A stretch of DNA of 64,000 nucleotides, taken from contig NZ_JABFDK010000001.1 of assembly GCF_013403865.1 (NCBI RefSeq), positions 1,426,001-1,490,000 on the forward strand. The letters are read 5' to 3'. The translations under genes and the position numbers were made by a program. Below, piece after piece: positions 17,206-27,893 of the stretch. The DNA is from Winogradskyella costae. GTDB taxonomy: Bacteria > Bacteroidota > Bacteroidia > Flavobacteriales > Flavobacteriaceae. Below the pieces are notes generated by a model. That model was given only the letters and a program-made list of their open reading frames with translations. It searched no databases and was not told where the DNA came from. Numbering within the stretch: position 1 is the first letter of the stretch; every line of letters begins with the position of its first letter.

Positions 17206-20200
17206 TTATCCTTGTGCCAGTTTGAGGTCTTGAAAGCTTTTTTTATTCTGAAATGTAGGATTTAAAGACTTTACCGAATAACGCGGATCTTCAATAATTG
17301 CCAAACGTTCCATTTTTGAAACTTCAATAGTCACACAATCAAATTCTATCATTACTTTTCCTATGATACTATAAATCCCTTTCCCCCTAAATGGATATTT
17401 GGCTACAACAGGAGGAAAATGAACCGTGTCTATAAAGTCGCCATCACGATCTAAAAATGTTCCAAAATGCATCATTTTTCCGTTAGCAGTTTTGGTATTT
17501 TTTGTGGTAATTAAATAGCCTTCAATGCTAATATATTTGTTTTCTAGTTGTGTTAAGTGTTTGGCGCGTAAATTGCTAATCGAATGTATTTCTAATAAAA
17601 AAAAGGGATTACAAAGGGAAAAACCTAGTAATTCAATCGAATCGAAAGCGTTTTCTAGATCTGTACTTGGCAGTTCAGGTGTGTTGTATGTTACGCGTTC
17701 GGTTTTAAATAGTGTAATGATGTCTTCTTTAATGACGGTTTTACTAATTTTTAAATGCGCTTCCCAAAGCAATTCACGTTTATTAATATTTGTAAATCGA
17801 AAGGCGTTTATTTTAATTAAAATGGACATCTGTTCCATAGAGATTGGAACACGTTCTATGAAATCGTCGAGCGATTTAAATTTGCCATGTTCTTGGCGTT
17901 CGCTAAGGATGCGTGTAATGGTTTTAGATTCTAAGGATTGTAAAAACATAAAACCTAAAAAGATGGTTTTTTGGTTTATAATGGCTTGACTAAAAGAACT
18001 ATTAATACATGGAGCTTCAATAATTCCGTTATGCATTTTGGCTTCGTGTACATAGAGTTCTGTGCTGTAAAATCCACCAAAATTATTGAGGGTTGCGGTC
18101 ATATATTCCAACGGATAATAGGCTTTTAAAAACAGGCTTTGGTAACTTTCTACGGCATAAGAAGCCGAATGGCCTTTGGCAAACGCATAACCTGCAAAGC
18201 TTTCTATTTGTCTCCAAATATTGGCAACTAAGTCATCGGGTTTACCATCATGTTTACAATTGTCGAAAAATTTCTGTTTCACTTTATCAAACTCATCTCG
18301 AGATCTAAATTTTCCCGACATACCACGACGTAGCATATCAGATTCACCCAAATCTAAACCACCAAACAGGTGTGCAACTTTAATGACATCTTCTTGGTAC
18401 ACCATAATGCCATAGGTTTCTGGCATAATTTTTTGCAGCACAGGATGCGCATCTTTTCGTCTTTCGGGATAACGGTACCGTAAAATATACTCGCGCATCA
18501 TACCGCTTTTTGCAACCCCAGGCCTAATAATCGAGCTCGCAGCAACTAAGCCTAAATAATTATCGACTTGTAGTTTTTTTAAAAGCATACGCATGGCCGG
18601 CGATTCTACATAAAAACAACCGATAGCTTTTGCGTTGCGTAGTAAATCTTTTATACGTTCGTCTTTTTTAAACCCTTTTATATCGTGTATGTCAATTGGT
18701 GGTTGTTCTTTATAATTGGCATCAATAATCTCTACCGCTTCCTTTATTTTTCCTAAACCACGCTGGCTGAGAATATCAAATTTATACAAACCAATATCTT
18801 CAGCGACAACCATATCAAATTGTGTTGTCGCAAACCCTTTTGGTGGCATAAATGTGGCGCAATACGAATGAATAGGTTGCTCTGAAATCAGAATACCACC
18901 AGCATGAATGCCTAAATAATTAGGAAAACCTTCAATATACGTACTGTATTTAATGACGAGTTGCGATAAATTGTCGAGTTGATTAAGGGTGTATTTTCCT
19001 CTGGTGAGTTTATCCATTTCGGACTTAGGTAGGCCAAAAACTTTTCCTAATTCGCGAATAGACGCTCTAAATTTGAAGGTGTTGTAAACCGCAATAAGCG
19101 CTGTGTGTTTAAAGCTATTGAAAATATATTTTGTAATATCATCTCTGTCCTTCCATGAAAAATCAAGGTCAAAATCTGGTGGATTCTGACGAAAGAGATT
19201 AATAAAGCGTTCAAAATATAAATCGAGTTCAATTGGGTCTACATCAGTAATTCGTAATAAATAGGCGACTATGCTATTGGCACCGCTACCACGACCAACG
19301 TAATAATAGTTTTTGTTACGAGCGTATTCTAAGATTTTCCAGTTGATGAGAAAGTAGGAGACGAAACTTTTTTTTTTAATAATATCGAGTTCTTTTTCTA
19401 TACGATCATAAACTTTTTGATCAACATCGGTGCCGTACCGATAATTAATGCCATTGTAAGTTAATTGTTTCAGTAATTCATAATCTGAAGTTTCATTTTC
19501 AGTGAGACATTTTTGGTTTTTAGGTTCTGTGTTTTCAAAATCGAAAGTTGCTGTACAGTTTTCTAAAAGTTGTTCTGTATTACTGATCAGTTTTGGAAAT
19601 TCTGAATAGGTTTCACATAAGTCGTTATAAGGTAGCATCATATCGCTTTCTTTACCTTCTTCAGACTTTGGTAGTTTACTCAATAAGGTATTATTGTCAA
19701 TAGCACGAAGTAAACGGTGTGTGTTGAATCCTTTTTTATTCTGAAAAGAGACCGTTTTTAAAACGACGAGTTTGTGTTTGAATTGATTCCATTTAGAAAA
19801 CTTTAAACGATTAAGATCTTGTGGTGTAATACCTAGAAATTCATTGTGTTTTAATTCGAAATCTATGCCGTTGTAATACGGGTAAATCACGAAGCAATCC
19901 GCTAAATCTTCGTCTGGTCGTTCAGGGATTTGTAAATTCTGATTATGAAGAAATTTAGAGAGGTAAGCATTGATATTTTGAAACCCGCGATTATTTTTTG
20001 CTATAAGAATAAATTGTTGCTGTGCTCCATTTCTAAAATCGACACCCAGTACCGGTTTAATTTTATACTTTTTAGATAAACGCATCACGTCTAAACACGC
20101 AGATGTACTATTAATATCGGTTAGCGCAAGGGTTTGAACACCATTCTCTGAGGCAATAGCAAGGAGTTGCTCTGGTTTTATAGTACCATAACGAAGACTG

Positions 20201-20226
20201 TAATACGTGTGACAATTTAAATACAT
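17206..20226 (-). CDS. DnaE-type DNA polymerase III alpha subunit, short (error-prone/DnaE2-like)
   Basis: 1006 residues. PHP domain at 1-~230 (NCHTYYSLRYGT; ALTDINSTS lacks the metal-binding His of active PHP nucleases). Polymerase core: GRGSGANSIVAYLL at 311-324, catalytic PDFDLDF at 350-356, and YQEDVIKVAHLFGG. An HhH region and a C-terminal OB fold (ISIEGYLITTKNTK...GTFLDRDGDF) complete it. It is ~150 residues shorter than replicative DnaE and is coupled to dinB and an S24 repressor, which points to an inducible lesion-bypass enzyme rather than the replicase. Clamp binding was not located. Confidence 0.85.
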   Translation of the reverse strand: MYLNCHTYYSLRYGTIKPEQLLAIASENGVQTLALTDINSTSACLDVMRLSKKYKIKPVLGVDFRNGAQQQFILIAKNNRGFQNINAYLSKFLHNQNLQIPERPDEDLADCFVIYPYYNGIDFELKHNEFLGITPQDLNRLKFSKWNQFKHKLVVLKTVSFQNKKGFNTHRLLRAIDNNTLLSKLPKSEEGKESDMMLPYNDLCETYSEFPKLISNTEQLLENCTATFDFENTEPKNQKCLTENETSDYELLKQLTYNGINYRYGTDVDQKVYDRIEKELDIIKKKSFVSYFLINWKILEYARNKNYYYVGRGSGANSIVAYLLRITDVDPIELDLYFERFINLFRQNPPDFDLDFSWKDRDDITKYIFNSFKHTALIAVYNTFKFRASIRELGKVFGLPKSEMDKLTRGKYTLNQLDNLSQLVIKYSTYIEGFPNYLGIHAGGILISEQPIHSYCATFMPPKGFATTQFDMVVAEDIGLYKFDILSQRGLGKIKEAVEIIDANYKEQPPIDIHDIKGFKKDERIKDLLRNAKAIGCFYVESPAMRMLLKKLQVDNYLGLVAASSIIRPGVAKSGMMREYILRYRYPERRKDAHPVLQKIMPETYGIMVYQEDVIKVAHLFGGLDLGESDMLRRGMSGKFRSRDEFDKVKQKFFDNCKHDGKPDDLVANIWRQIESFAGYAFAKGHSASYAVESYQSLFLKAYYPLEYMTATLNNFGGFYSTELYVHEAKMHNGIIEAPCINSSFSQAIINQKTIFLGFMFLQSLESKTITRILSERQEHGKFKSLDDFIERVPISMEQMSILIKINAFRFTNINKRELLWEAHLKISKTVIKEDIITLFKTERVTYNTPELPSTDLENAFDSIELLGFSLCNPFFLLEIHSISNLRAKHLTQLENKYISIEGYLITTKNTKTANGKMMHFGTFLDRDGDFIDTVHFPPVVAKYPFRGKGIYSIIGKVMIEFDCVTIEVSKMERLAIIEDPRYSVKSLNPTFQNKKSFQDLKLAQG

Positions 20227-20253
20227 AATGAAAAAGCTAGATTGTAAAATTAG

Positions 20254-20287
20254 CTACTATGTGTAGTTTTTATTGCTTACATTTGTA
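20254..20287. promoter_or_regulatory. Candidate operator region between the dnaE-like gene and the S24 repressor
   Basis: Two small dyads lie 28-61 bp upstream of the dnaE-like start: CTACTATGTGTAG (20254-20266, CTAC-N5-GTAG) and TACATTTGTA (20278-20287). They could be sites for the divergently encoded S24 repressor. No third copy was found in the window to confirm a motif. Confidence 0.35.
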
Positions 20288-20298
20288 GTAATATTTAA

Positions 20299-20367
20299 AA
20301 TAGTGAATAGTGAATAGTGAATAGTGAATAGTGAGTAGTCAATAGTCAATAGTCAATAGTGAATAGG
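20299..20367. repeat. Heptamer tandem repeat AATAGTG/AATAGTC
   Basis: Five exact AATAGTG units, then AGTAGTC, AATAGTC twice, AATAGTG and a partial unit: about 9.7 copies in the divergent promoter region of the polymerase and repressor genes. Confidence 0.85.
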
Positions 20368-20439
20368 GTAAGGGTTATAAGTTTTGCAAATGTTACCATG
20401 CCACGTTTTTAATTGATGATTAATAAAATAAAATTATAA

Positions 20440-21207
20440 ATGAAACCAATTCAAGTTAATATAAAGCACCTTCGGACGTTAAAAAAGATGTCTCAAGAGC
20501 GTTTTGCTGATGAATTAAAGTGGAGTCGCTCAATGGTGGGTTCTTATGAAGAAGGGCGTTCAGAGCCGCCAATAGACCGTTTAATAGACTTGTCTAATTT
20601 CTTTGATATTCCGATTGATATCTTAGTGAAAAACGATTTGCGTAAAGCTACAGACACCTCGTTTATAGAAGTAGGGAATAAGCGGGTTTTGTTTCCTGTA
20701 ACGGTAAATGAAGACAACGAGGATTTAATTGAAATTATACCCGCAAAAGCATCTGCTGGTTATTTGTCTGGTTATGATGATCCGGAATATATAGAACAGC
20801 TTCAGAAAATTAAATTACCGTTTTTACCCACGGGTACCCATCGCGCATTTCCTATAAAAGGAGATTCTATGTTGCCTGTAAAAGATGGTGCATTTATTGT
20901 CGCAAAATTTGTAGATGATATTAGAGATGTTAAAAACGGACGGACGTATATTATTTTAACAAAGGATGATGGTTTGGTGTACAAACGGATTTATATTCCT
21001 GAAGGAGACATTTCAAATTTATTATTAAGCTCAGATAATAAAACCTACCAGCCATATTTAATTCCCCGAGAGAACATCTTAGAAATATGGGAATTTACCT
21101 GTTGTATTAATACTCAAGAATACGATGAAAAAGAATTAAAATTGAGTAGTATTATGATGTTATTTCAAGAATTGAAGGTAGAGTTAGAGGCTGTAAAACG
21201 ACTATAA
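20440..21207 (+). CDS. XRE-S24 (LexA-like) self-cleaving repressor
   Basis: 255 residues. N-terminal Cro/C1 HTH (about 8-62), linker, and S24 peptidase domain. The putative cleavage pair is Ala106-Gly107 (AKASAGYLSGY); the catalytic Ser is S143 (KGDSMLPV) and the general base K182 (GLVYKRIY), giving a complete Ser-Lys dyad. RecA-stimulated autocleavage would lift repression after DNA damage. Its divergence from the dnaE-like gene and dinB indicates it controls them. A C-terminal extension of about 40 residues beyond the S24 core ends in a helical segment (MMLFQELKVELEAVKRL). Confidence 0.88.
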   Translation: MKPIQVNIKHLRTLKKMSQERFADELKWSRSMVGSYEEGRSEPPIDRLIDLSNFFDIPIDILVKNDLRKATDTSFIEVGNKRVLFPVTVNEDNEDLIEIIPAKASAGYLSGYDDPEYIEQLQKIKLPFLPTGTHRAFPIKGDSMLPVKDGAFIVAKFVDDIRDVKNGRTYIILTKDDGLVYKRIYIPEGDISNLLLSSDNKTYQPYLIPRENILEIWEFTCCINTQEYDEKELKLSSIMMLFQELKVELEAVKRL

Positions 21208-21228
21208 TATTTTATTATAAGACATAAA

Positions 21229-21259
21229 AAAAGCGCGAAATATTTTATTTCGCGCTTTT
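21229..21259. terminator. Bidirectional terminator between the S24 repressor and atpC
   Basis: 14-bp perfect arms (AAAAGCGCGAAATA / TATTTCGCGCTTTT) with a 3-nt loop between convergent genes, with A and T runs on both sides. Confidence 0.85.
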
Positions 21260-21279
21260 CTATTTTATAGTAAGATGTG

Positions 21280-21558
21280 TTAGTCTGCTAAAATAATTAG
21301 CTTATTATCTTTTAATTCTAATGTACCAGAACTAATAGCTAACCAAAATCCTTTATCAGATTTTGTAAATTTTGCTTCAACCTCTTTTTCTAATTGAATG
21401 TTAGTTCCATCCACTTTTACATGTCCTTCTTTAAGGATAGAGACAATAGGAGTGTGATTGTTTAACATTTGAAATTCACCATTTACTCCCGGAACCGTTA
21501 CTGAAGTAACTTCTCCGCTAAATAATGTGGCTTCTGGTGATACAATTTCTAAATACAT
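21280..21558 (-). CDS. atpC: F1F0 ATP synthase epsilon subunit (short form)
   Basis: 92 residues: only the N-terminal beta-sandwich (YLEIVSPEATLFSGEVTSVTVPGVNGEFQML, quoted in part; LNNHTPIVSIL) is present, without the C-terminal helical hairpin used for inhibition in other bacteria. This short form is usual in Bacteroidota. It follows atpD on the same strand with a 76-bp gap holding a heptamer-period tract. Confidence 0.93.
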   Translation of the reverse strand: MYLEIVSPEATLFSGEVTSVTVPGVNGEFQMLNNHTPIVSILKEGHVKVDGTNIQLEKEVEAKFTKSDKGFWLAISSGTLELKDNKLIILAD

Positions 21559-21571
21559 ATTCTTTTAGTTT

Positions 21572-21632
21572 GCAGTCGGCAGTTGGCAGTTTACAGTCGC
21601 ACTAAGGACTGAAGACTGAGCACTGCTTACTG
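21572..21632. repeat. Degenerate 7-bp tandem tract between atpD and atpC
   Basis: Units gcagtcg, gcagttg, gcagttt, acagtcg, cactaag, gactgaa, gactgag, cactgct, tactg: period seven, drifting sequence. It begins 14 bp upstream of the atpC start and ends 3 bp past the atpD stop. Confidence 0.7.
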
Positions 21633-21634
21633 AT

Positions 21635-23188
<1,554 letters not shown>

Positions 23189-23227
23189 CTAACGCAATCT
23201 AGTTGAGTGCGTGCGTTTTTCGCGCTG

Positions 23228-23235
23228 CAAAGATA
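23228..23235 (-). promoter_or_regulatory. -7 promoter element of atpD
   Basis: TATCTTTG on the minus strand (TAnnTTTG consensus) followed by GCAGCGCG, 85 bp before the atpD start. A clear -33 TTG was not identified. Confidence 0.6.
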
Positions 23236-23288
23236 GGAGTTTTAATTTAAATATTATATGAAAATTTATGGCTTTTTTAAGCATAAAA

Positions 23289-23311
23289 AACGCTCTCAAA
23301 TTGAGAGCGTT
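23289..23311 (-). terminator. Terminator of the SGNH lipoprotein/TonB receptor operon
   Basis: AACGCTCTCAA and TTGAGAGCGTT, an 11-bp perfect stem, 26 bp past the stop of the lipoprotein gene; the minus strand continues with TTTTATGC. Confidence 0.75.
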
Positions 23312-23336
23312 ATCTATACTCGTATTTAAGTTTTTT

Positions 23337-24956
23337 TTATTGTAATGTAGGAGGAAAGTTTGTTGGGTAATCTCCTGCATCTATAAAATTACCTGAAGCC
23401 TCAAAATTAGATCCATATGTTTTATCTATAGCTCTCATCATTTCGTTTGCCATTAAAGCATATCCTCTAGATGTTAAATGAACTCCATCTAAACTAATTA
23501 ATCCTCCAGAAACTAAATCTGTAGTAAGAATAAAGTTCCCTGATTGGAAACCAGTAGTTGATGCTTGTTGTAAAATAGATTTGAAATCTACAAAAGCAAG
23601 TCCTTTAATTATCGCTATTGCATCAATATGTTCGTTATAAGCATCTGTTGCTCTTTTGATAGCCAACTGTTCACTTGGAATTAATACCCACTTATCTTCT
23701 AAAGGAAGTGTAATTCCTTCCGCTGAAAATTGAGCAGCAAGTGCTGCAGGTAAACCTTGTAATTCTAAGGCAGTAGCATAGTCTTCATTTACAGTACCGA
23801 TTATTGAACTACTAGGTAGAACTAATAAATCAGCAGCAGTAGCTTGTCTTGTTTGTCCGTATGTATTTCCTAATAGGTTAGCTACTAATGGCACTGCTTG
23901 TGCAGGTAATCCGAATTGTGCAATAAAAGCAGGGAATGTTGGACTTGCATTTAAGGCTCCAGCGATTGTAGCAGAAATGTCATCAAGTGTTTCATCTTTA
24001 ATCACCACAGCACTTGCAGCTGTTTCAGAAAAAACGATTGCTCTGTTAGGATCTACAGCATTAAAAATTGGATTTAAAGCTCCGAAAATTGAATTTAATA
24101 ATGGAATTTGAGGTCCAAAGGCTTCATTTGTTGGGTCTAATGGATTGTGAGGTACTGTGGTAAAATGTGCTAATGTTGTAATATAAGGAAGGTTAGCAAC
24201 CACACCTTTTGCTCCATTTGCAGTTAGTGCATCTACACTAGCGCTAAAAGAAGCAGCAAAGACGTTAGGATCTGTAATGTCATTTGAGCCATAAGTTGAA
24301 GGATCAATGTTTCCTGTTTGGTCAACACCAGTACCGCCAGAAGTAGCATAGGATAGAACATCATTTCCACCTATTTCAGATAAGGTGAAAAATGTTGGGT
24401 TTTGAGCCACAGCATCTCCTAAAATGGTTGCCGTAGGACTTGAGGCCATTCTTCCAAAATAAGGATTCAAAGAACCATAACCAGCTATACCAAGATGAAA
24501 ACTTTTAGCTCCAGGAATACCATAGTTATTGAATGGTCCAGATAATACATCCGCAATTTGCGTTGTAGGTGTTGCAGGTAGAAGCGCTGGGCCACTACCA
24601 TTAAAAAATAATCTAGGAGCTACGACTACTGTTGTCCCTGATACAAATCCACCAATATTATCACTCATCAATGGTTGGGTGAAGCTACCTCCGCCGACTA
24701 AAGCAAATTTTTGAGACAATAAATTTGGAAATGAGTTTTGTTGACCAGCAATAAATAAGGCATTATCCGTAAATCCTCCTGAGAAAGAAGCTCCAACAGC
24801 AATGTATTTAGAAAAGTCAGCTTCACCAGCATTTAGTTCTGGAAATACAACTTCTTCTGTTGGGTTATCTAAAAGTTCTTCAAAATCTGCTTCATCATTA
24901 CATGCTGTAAATCCAATTAGGACAGCTGATAGTAATACATATTTTATATTTTTCAT
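23337..24956 (-). CDS. SGNH/GDSL-hydrolase family lipoprotein
   Basis: 539 residues with lipobox IGFTAC (Cys19). A degenerate block I, GASFSGGFTDNAL, carries the nucleophile Ser; GGND in LSEIGGNDVLSYA is block III; DGVHLTSRGYALMANEM supplies the catalytic Asp and His (block V). This is a large SGNH hydrolase, longer than typical esterases (~200-350). It starts 11 bp after the TonB receptor stop, so the two form one operon in which a surface lipoprotein hydrolase may process what the receptor imports, perhaps a lipid or ester. Substrate unknown. Confidence 0.85.
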   Translation of the reverse strand: MKNIKYVLLSAVLIGFTACNDEADFEELLDNPTEEVVFPELNAGEADFSKYIAVGASFSGGFTDNALFIAGQQNSFPNLLSQKFALVGGGSFTQPLMSDNIGGFVSGTTVVVAPRLFFNGSGPALLPATPTTQIADVLSGPFNNYGIPGAKSFHLGIAGYGSLNPYFGRMASSPTATILGDAVAQNPTFFTLSEIGGNDVLSYATSGGTGVDQTGNIDPSTYGSNDITDPNVFAASFSASVDALTANGAKGVVANLPYITTLAHFTTVPHNPLDPTNEAFGPQIPLLNSIFGALNPIFNAVDPNRAIVFSETAASAVVIKDETLDDISATIAGALNASPTFPAFIAQFGLPAQAVPLVANLLGNTYGQTRQATAADLLVLPSSSIIGTVNEDYATALELQGLPAALAAQFSAEGITLPLEDKWVLIPSEQLAIKRATDAYNEHIDAIAIIKGLAFVDFKSILQQASTTGFQSGNFILTTDLVSGGLISLDGVHLTSRGYALMANEMMRAIDKTYGSNFEASGNFIDAGDYPTNFPPTLQ

Positions 24957-24967
24957 TTTGCTATTTT

Positions 24968-27721
24968 TTATAAGTTATTAATTGTCAAAGAAGCATAATA
25001 CATTGACCCTATGTAACCTGATCCAAATACAGTGAAATATTCTTTACCACCAATATTTGTACCACCTAACTTAATTGTAGATTTTAAGGTTGGAATAGTG
25101 TAACTAATTTGTGCATCAACTGTGTGGAATTCTGGTACAATACCATCACCGAAAGTTGCTTCCCAGAAATAATCATCAGTAAATTTGTAGGCTACATTAA
25201 ATCCAAAGTTTTTAAATAACTCAGTATTACCAAAATGCGCTTTAAACTTGTGCTCTGGTGTATTAAAGTTAGTTTCAAAATTAGGATTAGCTGCTTGGTC
25301 AAAATCTTGTTTAGTGAATGTATAACTTCCACCTAAATCAAAATCGCCCATTATTTTAGTTGATAATCCTATTGAGGCTCCATAAGAATTAACATCTACA
25401 TCAGAATTTGTGTATGCACTATAAGTAGTGAAATCGCTACTTGTTATAGCTAGAATAGATAAATTTCTTTCAGCAGAACCTTCAGGGGCAGTAACATCAC
25501 CATATAACGGTGCTATGACAACCTCTGAAGAAATAAAATCTTTATATTTATTATAATATGTACTAAAATCTATAGTCAATTTATCAAACTTTCCTCTATA
25601 TCCAACTTCTATAGAAGATACTTTTTCTGGTGATACAAGGTTTGGATTCGCTACTGTTAAAACAGTAGGATCTCCACTTGCTGCTAGTTGTTGTACCGAA
25701 GATGCAGTATAAGAGTTATTGTACGCAGCAGCACCAGTTTGTGTATATACGGTTCCGTTACTTGATGTGAAATCTCTAGAATAGCGATCTAAATTATCTG
25801 GAGCAGAACCAACTAGTATTGCTCTACCAGCATCTAATCCAATAAATAAATCTTGAGTCGTTGGATTTCTAAAACCTGTTTGAGCAGAAGCTCTAATGTT
25901 GTGGTTTTTATTTAGCGTTAAGCCTACAGATAATCTAGGAGATACAAATCCATCAAAAAACTCTGATTTATCATAACGTGCAGAAGCCGTTATTTTTAAA
26001 TTCATATCTTCATTTAATTCTAACTCTTTTTGAATTTGTGTGTAAACACCAAACTCACTATAGTCAATTGTCCCATCGTAATCGGTGTAGATAGACCCAA
26101 AAGAATTCAACTTATATTGTCTAAAAGACCCTCCAACTTGGATGTCTGCAATATCAGTTAAATGACTAAAGTTGTAATTACCATCAGCATGGTAGTATTT
26201 AGAAGCATCTTGAAATTGAGATCCTGTAGCTAAATCTGGATCTTTAATAATTCTATTGAATGCGTTATTAAATTCTGTTGAGCCAGGTTCAAATCTTCCA
26301 TTTTCAGCAGCAGCTCTTGCAGCAGCATGAGCTTGAGTGTCTGTAGCGCCACCACCTAAAGTTGCGGCTACGTATGTGTTTATGTAATCGCCGAACCAAT
26401 CCGCATCACTTTTCCAAGCTCTGTTAATATTGATTCCTGTAAATACCATATCATAAGAATCACCAGCTTTATCAGCTACAACATAACCTCTTACGAAATA
26501 ATTATCGTTTTTTAATTCTAATTTATGTTGCTCTTGGAAGAACCCATCGATATTATATCGGTTAGTTCCTTGGTATATGGTAGTACCTGTACCTACTTTA
26601 CCTACATATTGAATTTCGAAATTACTATCTGTTATTGGGCGGTAGTATAATCCCCAATCCGCCTTAATACTTTGAGCTTTGTGTTCTGTTAAGTCACGTT
26701 CATTATATCCTGTTCTACTTACAAAAACATCTGGAACAATACCTGTTCCTCCAGATAAATCATTAATATTTGCAGATACTTCATCTCCATAAACGTTGAT
26801 ACCGTTATAGTTTAAGTTGCTAGCTCTTGTACCACCAAACATATCACTATCTACTTCGCTGGTTGCAGCCCAATCTGTACCATCTAAATAACCAAAGTTT
26901 ACCTTCGCTGCAAATTTATCGCTGAATTTATAGGCCATACTAAGGCTTACATCTGTATACTCATTATCTCCGGCAGCTTCTTGAGTTGTGATCCCTTTTT
27001 TAATAGCGACACTAATACCTTGATGATCGAAAGGATTTTTACTTCGCATAAATAGAATACCATTAAATGCGTTTGCACCATATAGAGCCGAAGATGCTCC
27101 TGGTAAAAGTTCAACGCTATGCACATCTGTTTCGACCATTCCAACAAGATTTCCTATTGGAAAATTTAAAGCAGGCGTCGAATTATCCATACCATCTACC
27201 AATTGCATAAAACGTGTATTGGCAGTTGTAGCAAAACCTCTTGTATTCACTGACTTAAAGGTTAAACTACTAGTGTTCACGTCAACACCTTTTAAGTTTT
27301 CTAAGCCTCCATAAAAATCTGCTGAAGCCGTATTCTTAATTTCTTTTAATCCAAAGCGTTCAACGGTAACTGGCGATTCGAAAATACGTTCTGGAGTACG
27401 TGATGCAGAGATCACCACTTCATCTAATTCGTTACCTTCAGCTAAAGTAACATTAACGGTTTGGTCATTGGATGTGATTTCGATTGTTTGAGTTTCGAAA
27501 CCTGTATAACTCACACGTATTGAGAACGGTGGTTCTTGAGCTATGGTTAAGGTGTAGATTCCATCAAAATCAGATACCGTACCTGTACTTGTACCTACTA
27601 CAACAATATTTGCGCCAGGTAATGGTAACCCAGTATTGTCTGAAATTTTACCGTTTATTGTGGTTTGAGCAAACGATACCACGCAAAAAAGCATAGTGAA
27701 AAGCTTTAAGATTGTCTTCAT
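24968..27721 (-). CDS. TonB-dependent receptor with carboxypeptidase-like N-terminal domain
   Basis: 917 residues. Signal peptide to about residue 18 (FCVVSFAQ), CarboxypepD_reg-like domain at ~20-95 (INGKISDNTGLPLPGANIVV, SDFDGIYTL), plug with VVISASRTPERIFESPVTVE at ~107-126, and a barrel ending in YYASLTINNL. It is the first gene of the pair with the SGNH lipoprotein. It is SusC-like in its N-terminus but has no SusD partner, so it belongs to the non-PUL TonB receptors; the cargo is unknown. Confidence 0.88.
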   Translation of the reverse strand: MKTILKLFTMLFCVVSFAQTTINGKISDNTGLPLPGANIVVVGTSTGTVSDFDGIYTLTIAQEPPFSIRVSYTGFETQTIEITSNDQTVNVTLAEGNELDEVVISASRTPERIFESPVTVERFGLKEIKNTASADFYGGLENLKGVDVNTSSLTFKSVNTRGFATTANTRFMQLVDGMDNSTPALNFPIGNLVGMVETDVHSVELLPGASSALYGANAFNGILFMRSKNPFDHQGISVAIKKGITTQEAAGDNEYTDVSLSMAYKFSDKFAAKVNFGYLDGTDWAATSEVDSDMFGGTRASNLNYNGINVYGDEVSANINDLSGGTGIVPDVFVSRTGYNERDLTEHKAQSIKADWGLYYRPITDSNFEIQYVGKVGTGTTIYQGTNRYNIDGFFQEQHKLELKNDNYFVRGYVVADKAGDSYDMVFTGININRAWKSDADWFGDYINTYVAATLGGGATDTQAHAAARAAAENGRFEPGSTEFNNAFNRIIKDPDLATGSQFQDASKYYHADGNYNFSHLTDIADIQVGGSFRQYKLNSFGSIYTDYDGTIDYSEFGVYTQIQKELELNEDMNLKITASARYDKSEFFDGFVSPRLSVGLTLNKNHNIRASAQTGFRNPTTQDLFIGLDAGRAILVGSAPDNLDRYSRDFTSSNGTVYTQTGAAAYNNSYTASSVQQLAASGDPTVLTVANPNLVSPEKVSSIEVGYRGKFDKLTIDFSTYYNKYKDFISSEVVIAPLYGDVTAPEGSAERNLSILAITSSDFTTYSAYTNSDVDVNSYGASIGLSTKIMGDFDLGGSYTFTKQDFDQAANPNFETNFNTPEHKFKAHFGNTELFKNFGFNVAYKFTDDYFWEATFGDGIVPEFHTVDAQISYTIPTLKSTIKLGGTNIGGKEYFTVFGSGYIGSMYYASLTINNL

Positions 27722-27829
27722 GTTAGAGATTAGTTAATTTGTTAGATTAGCAATTTAATTAAATATATGAAAATTCAATAAGAAATTCTCATAAAATTAT
27801 GCATGCATAGCACTTTGTTGTAAAAAAGA

Positions 27830-27864
27830 AGCCTAAAAATTGATAATTACACAATTATTAGGCT
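27830..27864 (-). terminator. Terminator of glmS
   Basis: AGCCTAAAAATTG and CAATTATTAGGCT arms with one mismatch and a 9-nt loop, 30 bp past the glmS stop; the minus strand continues with TCTTTTTTAC. Confidence 0.7.
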
Positions 27865-27893
27865 ATAAAATATGATTTTATTAATATGTTTTG

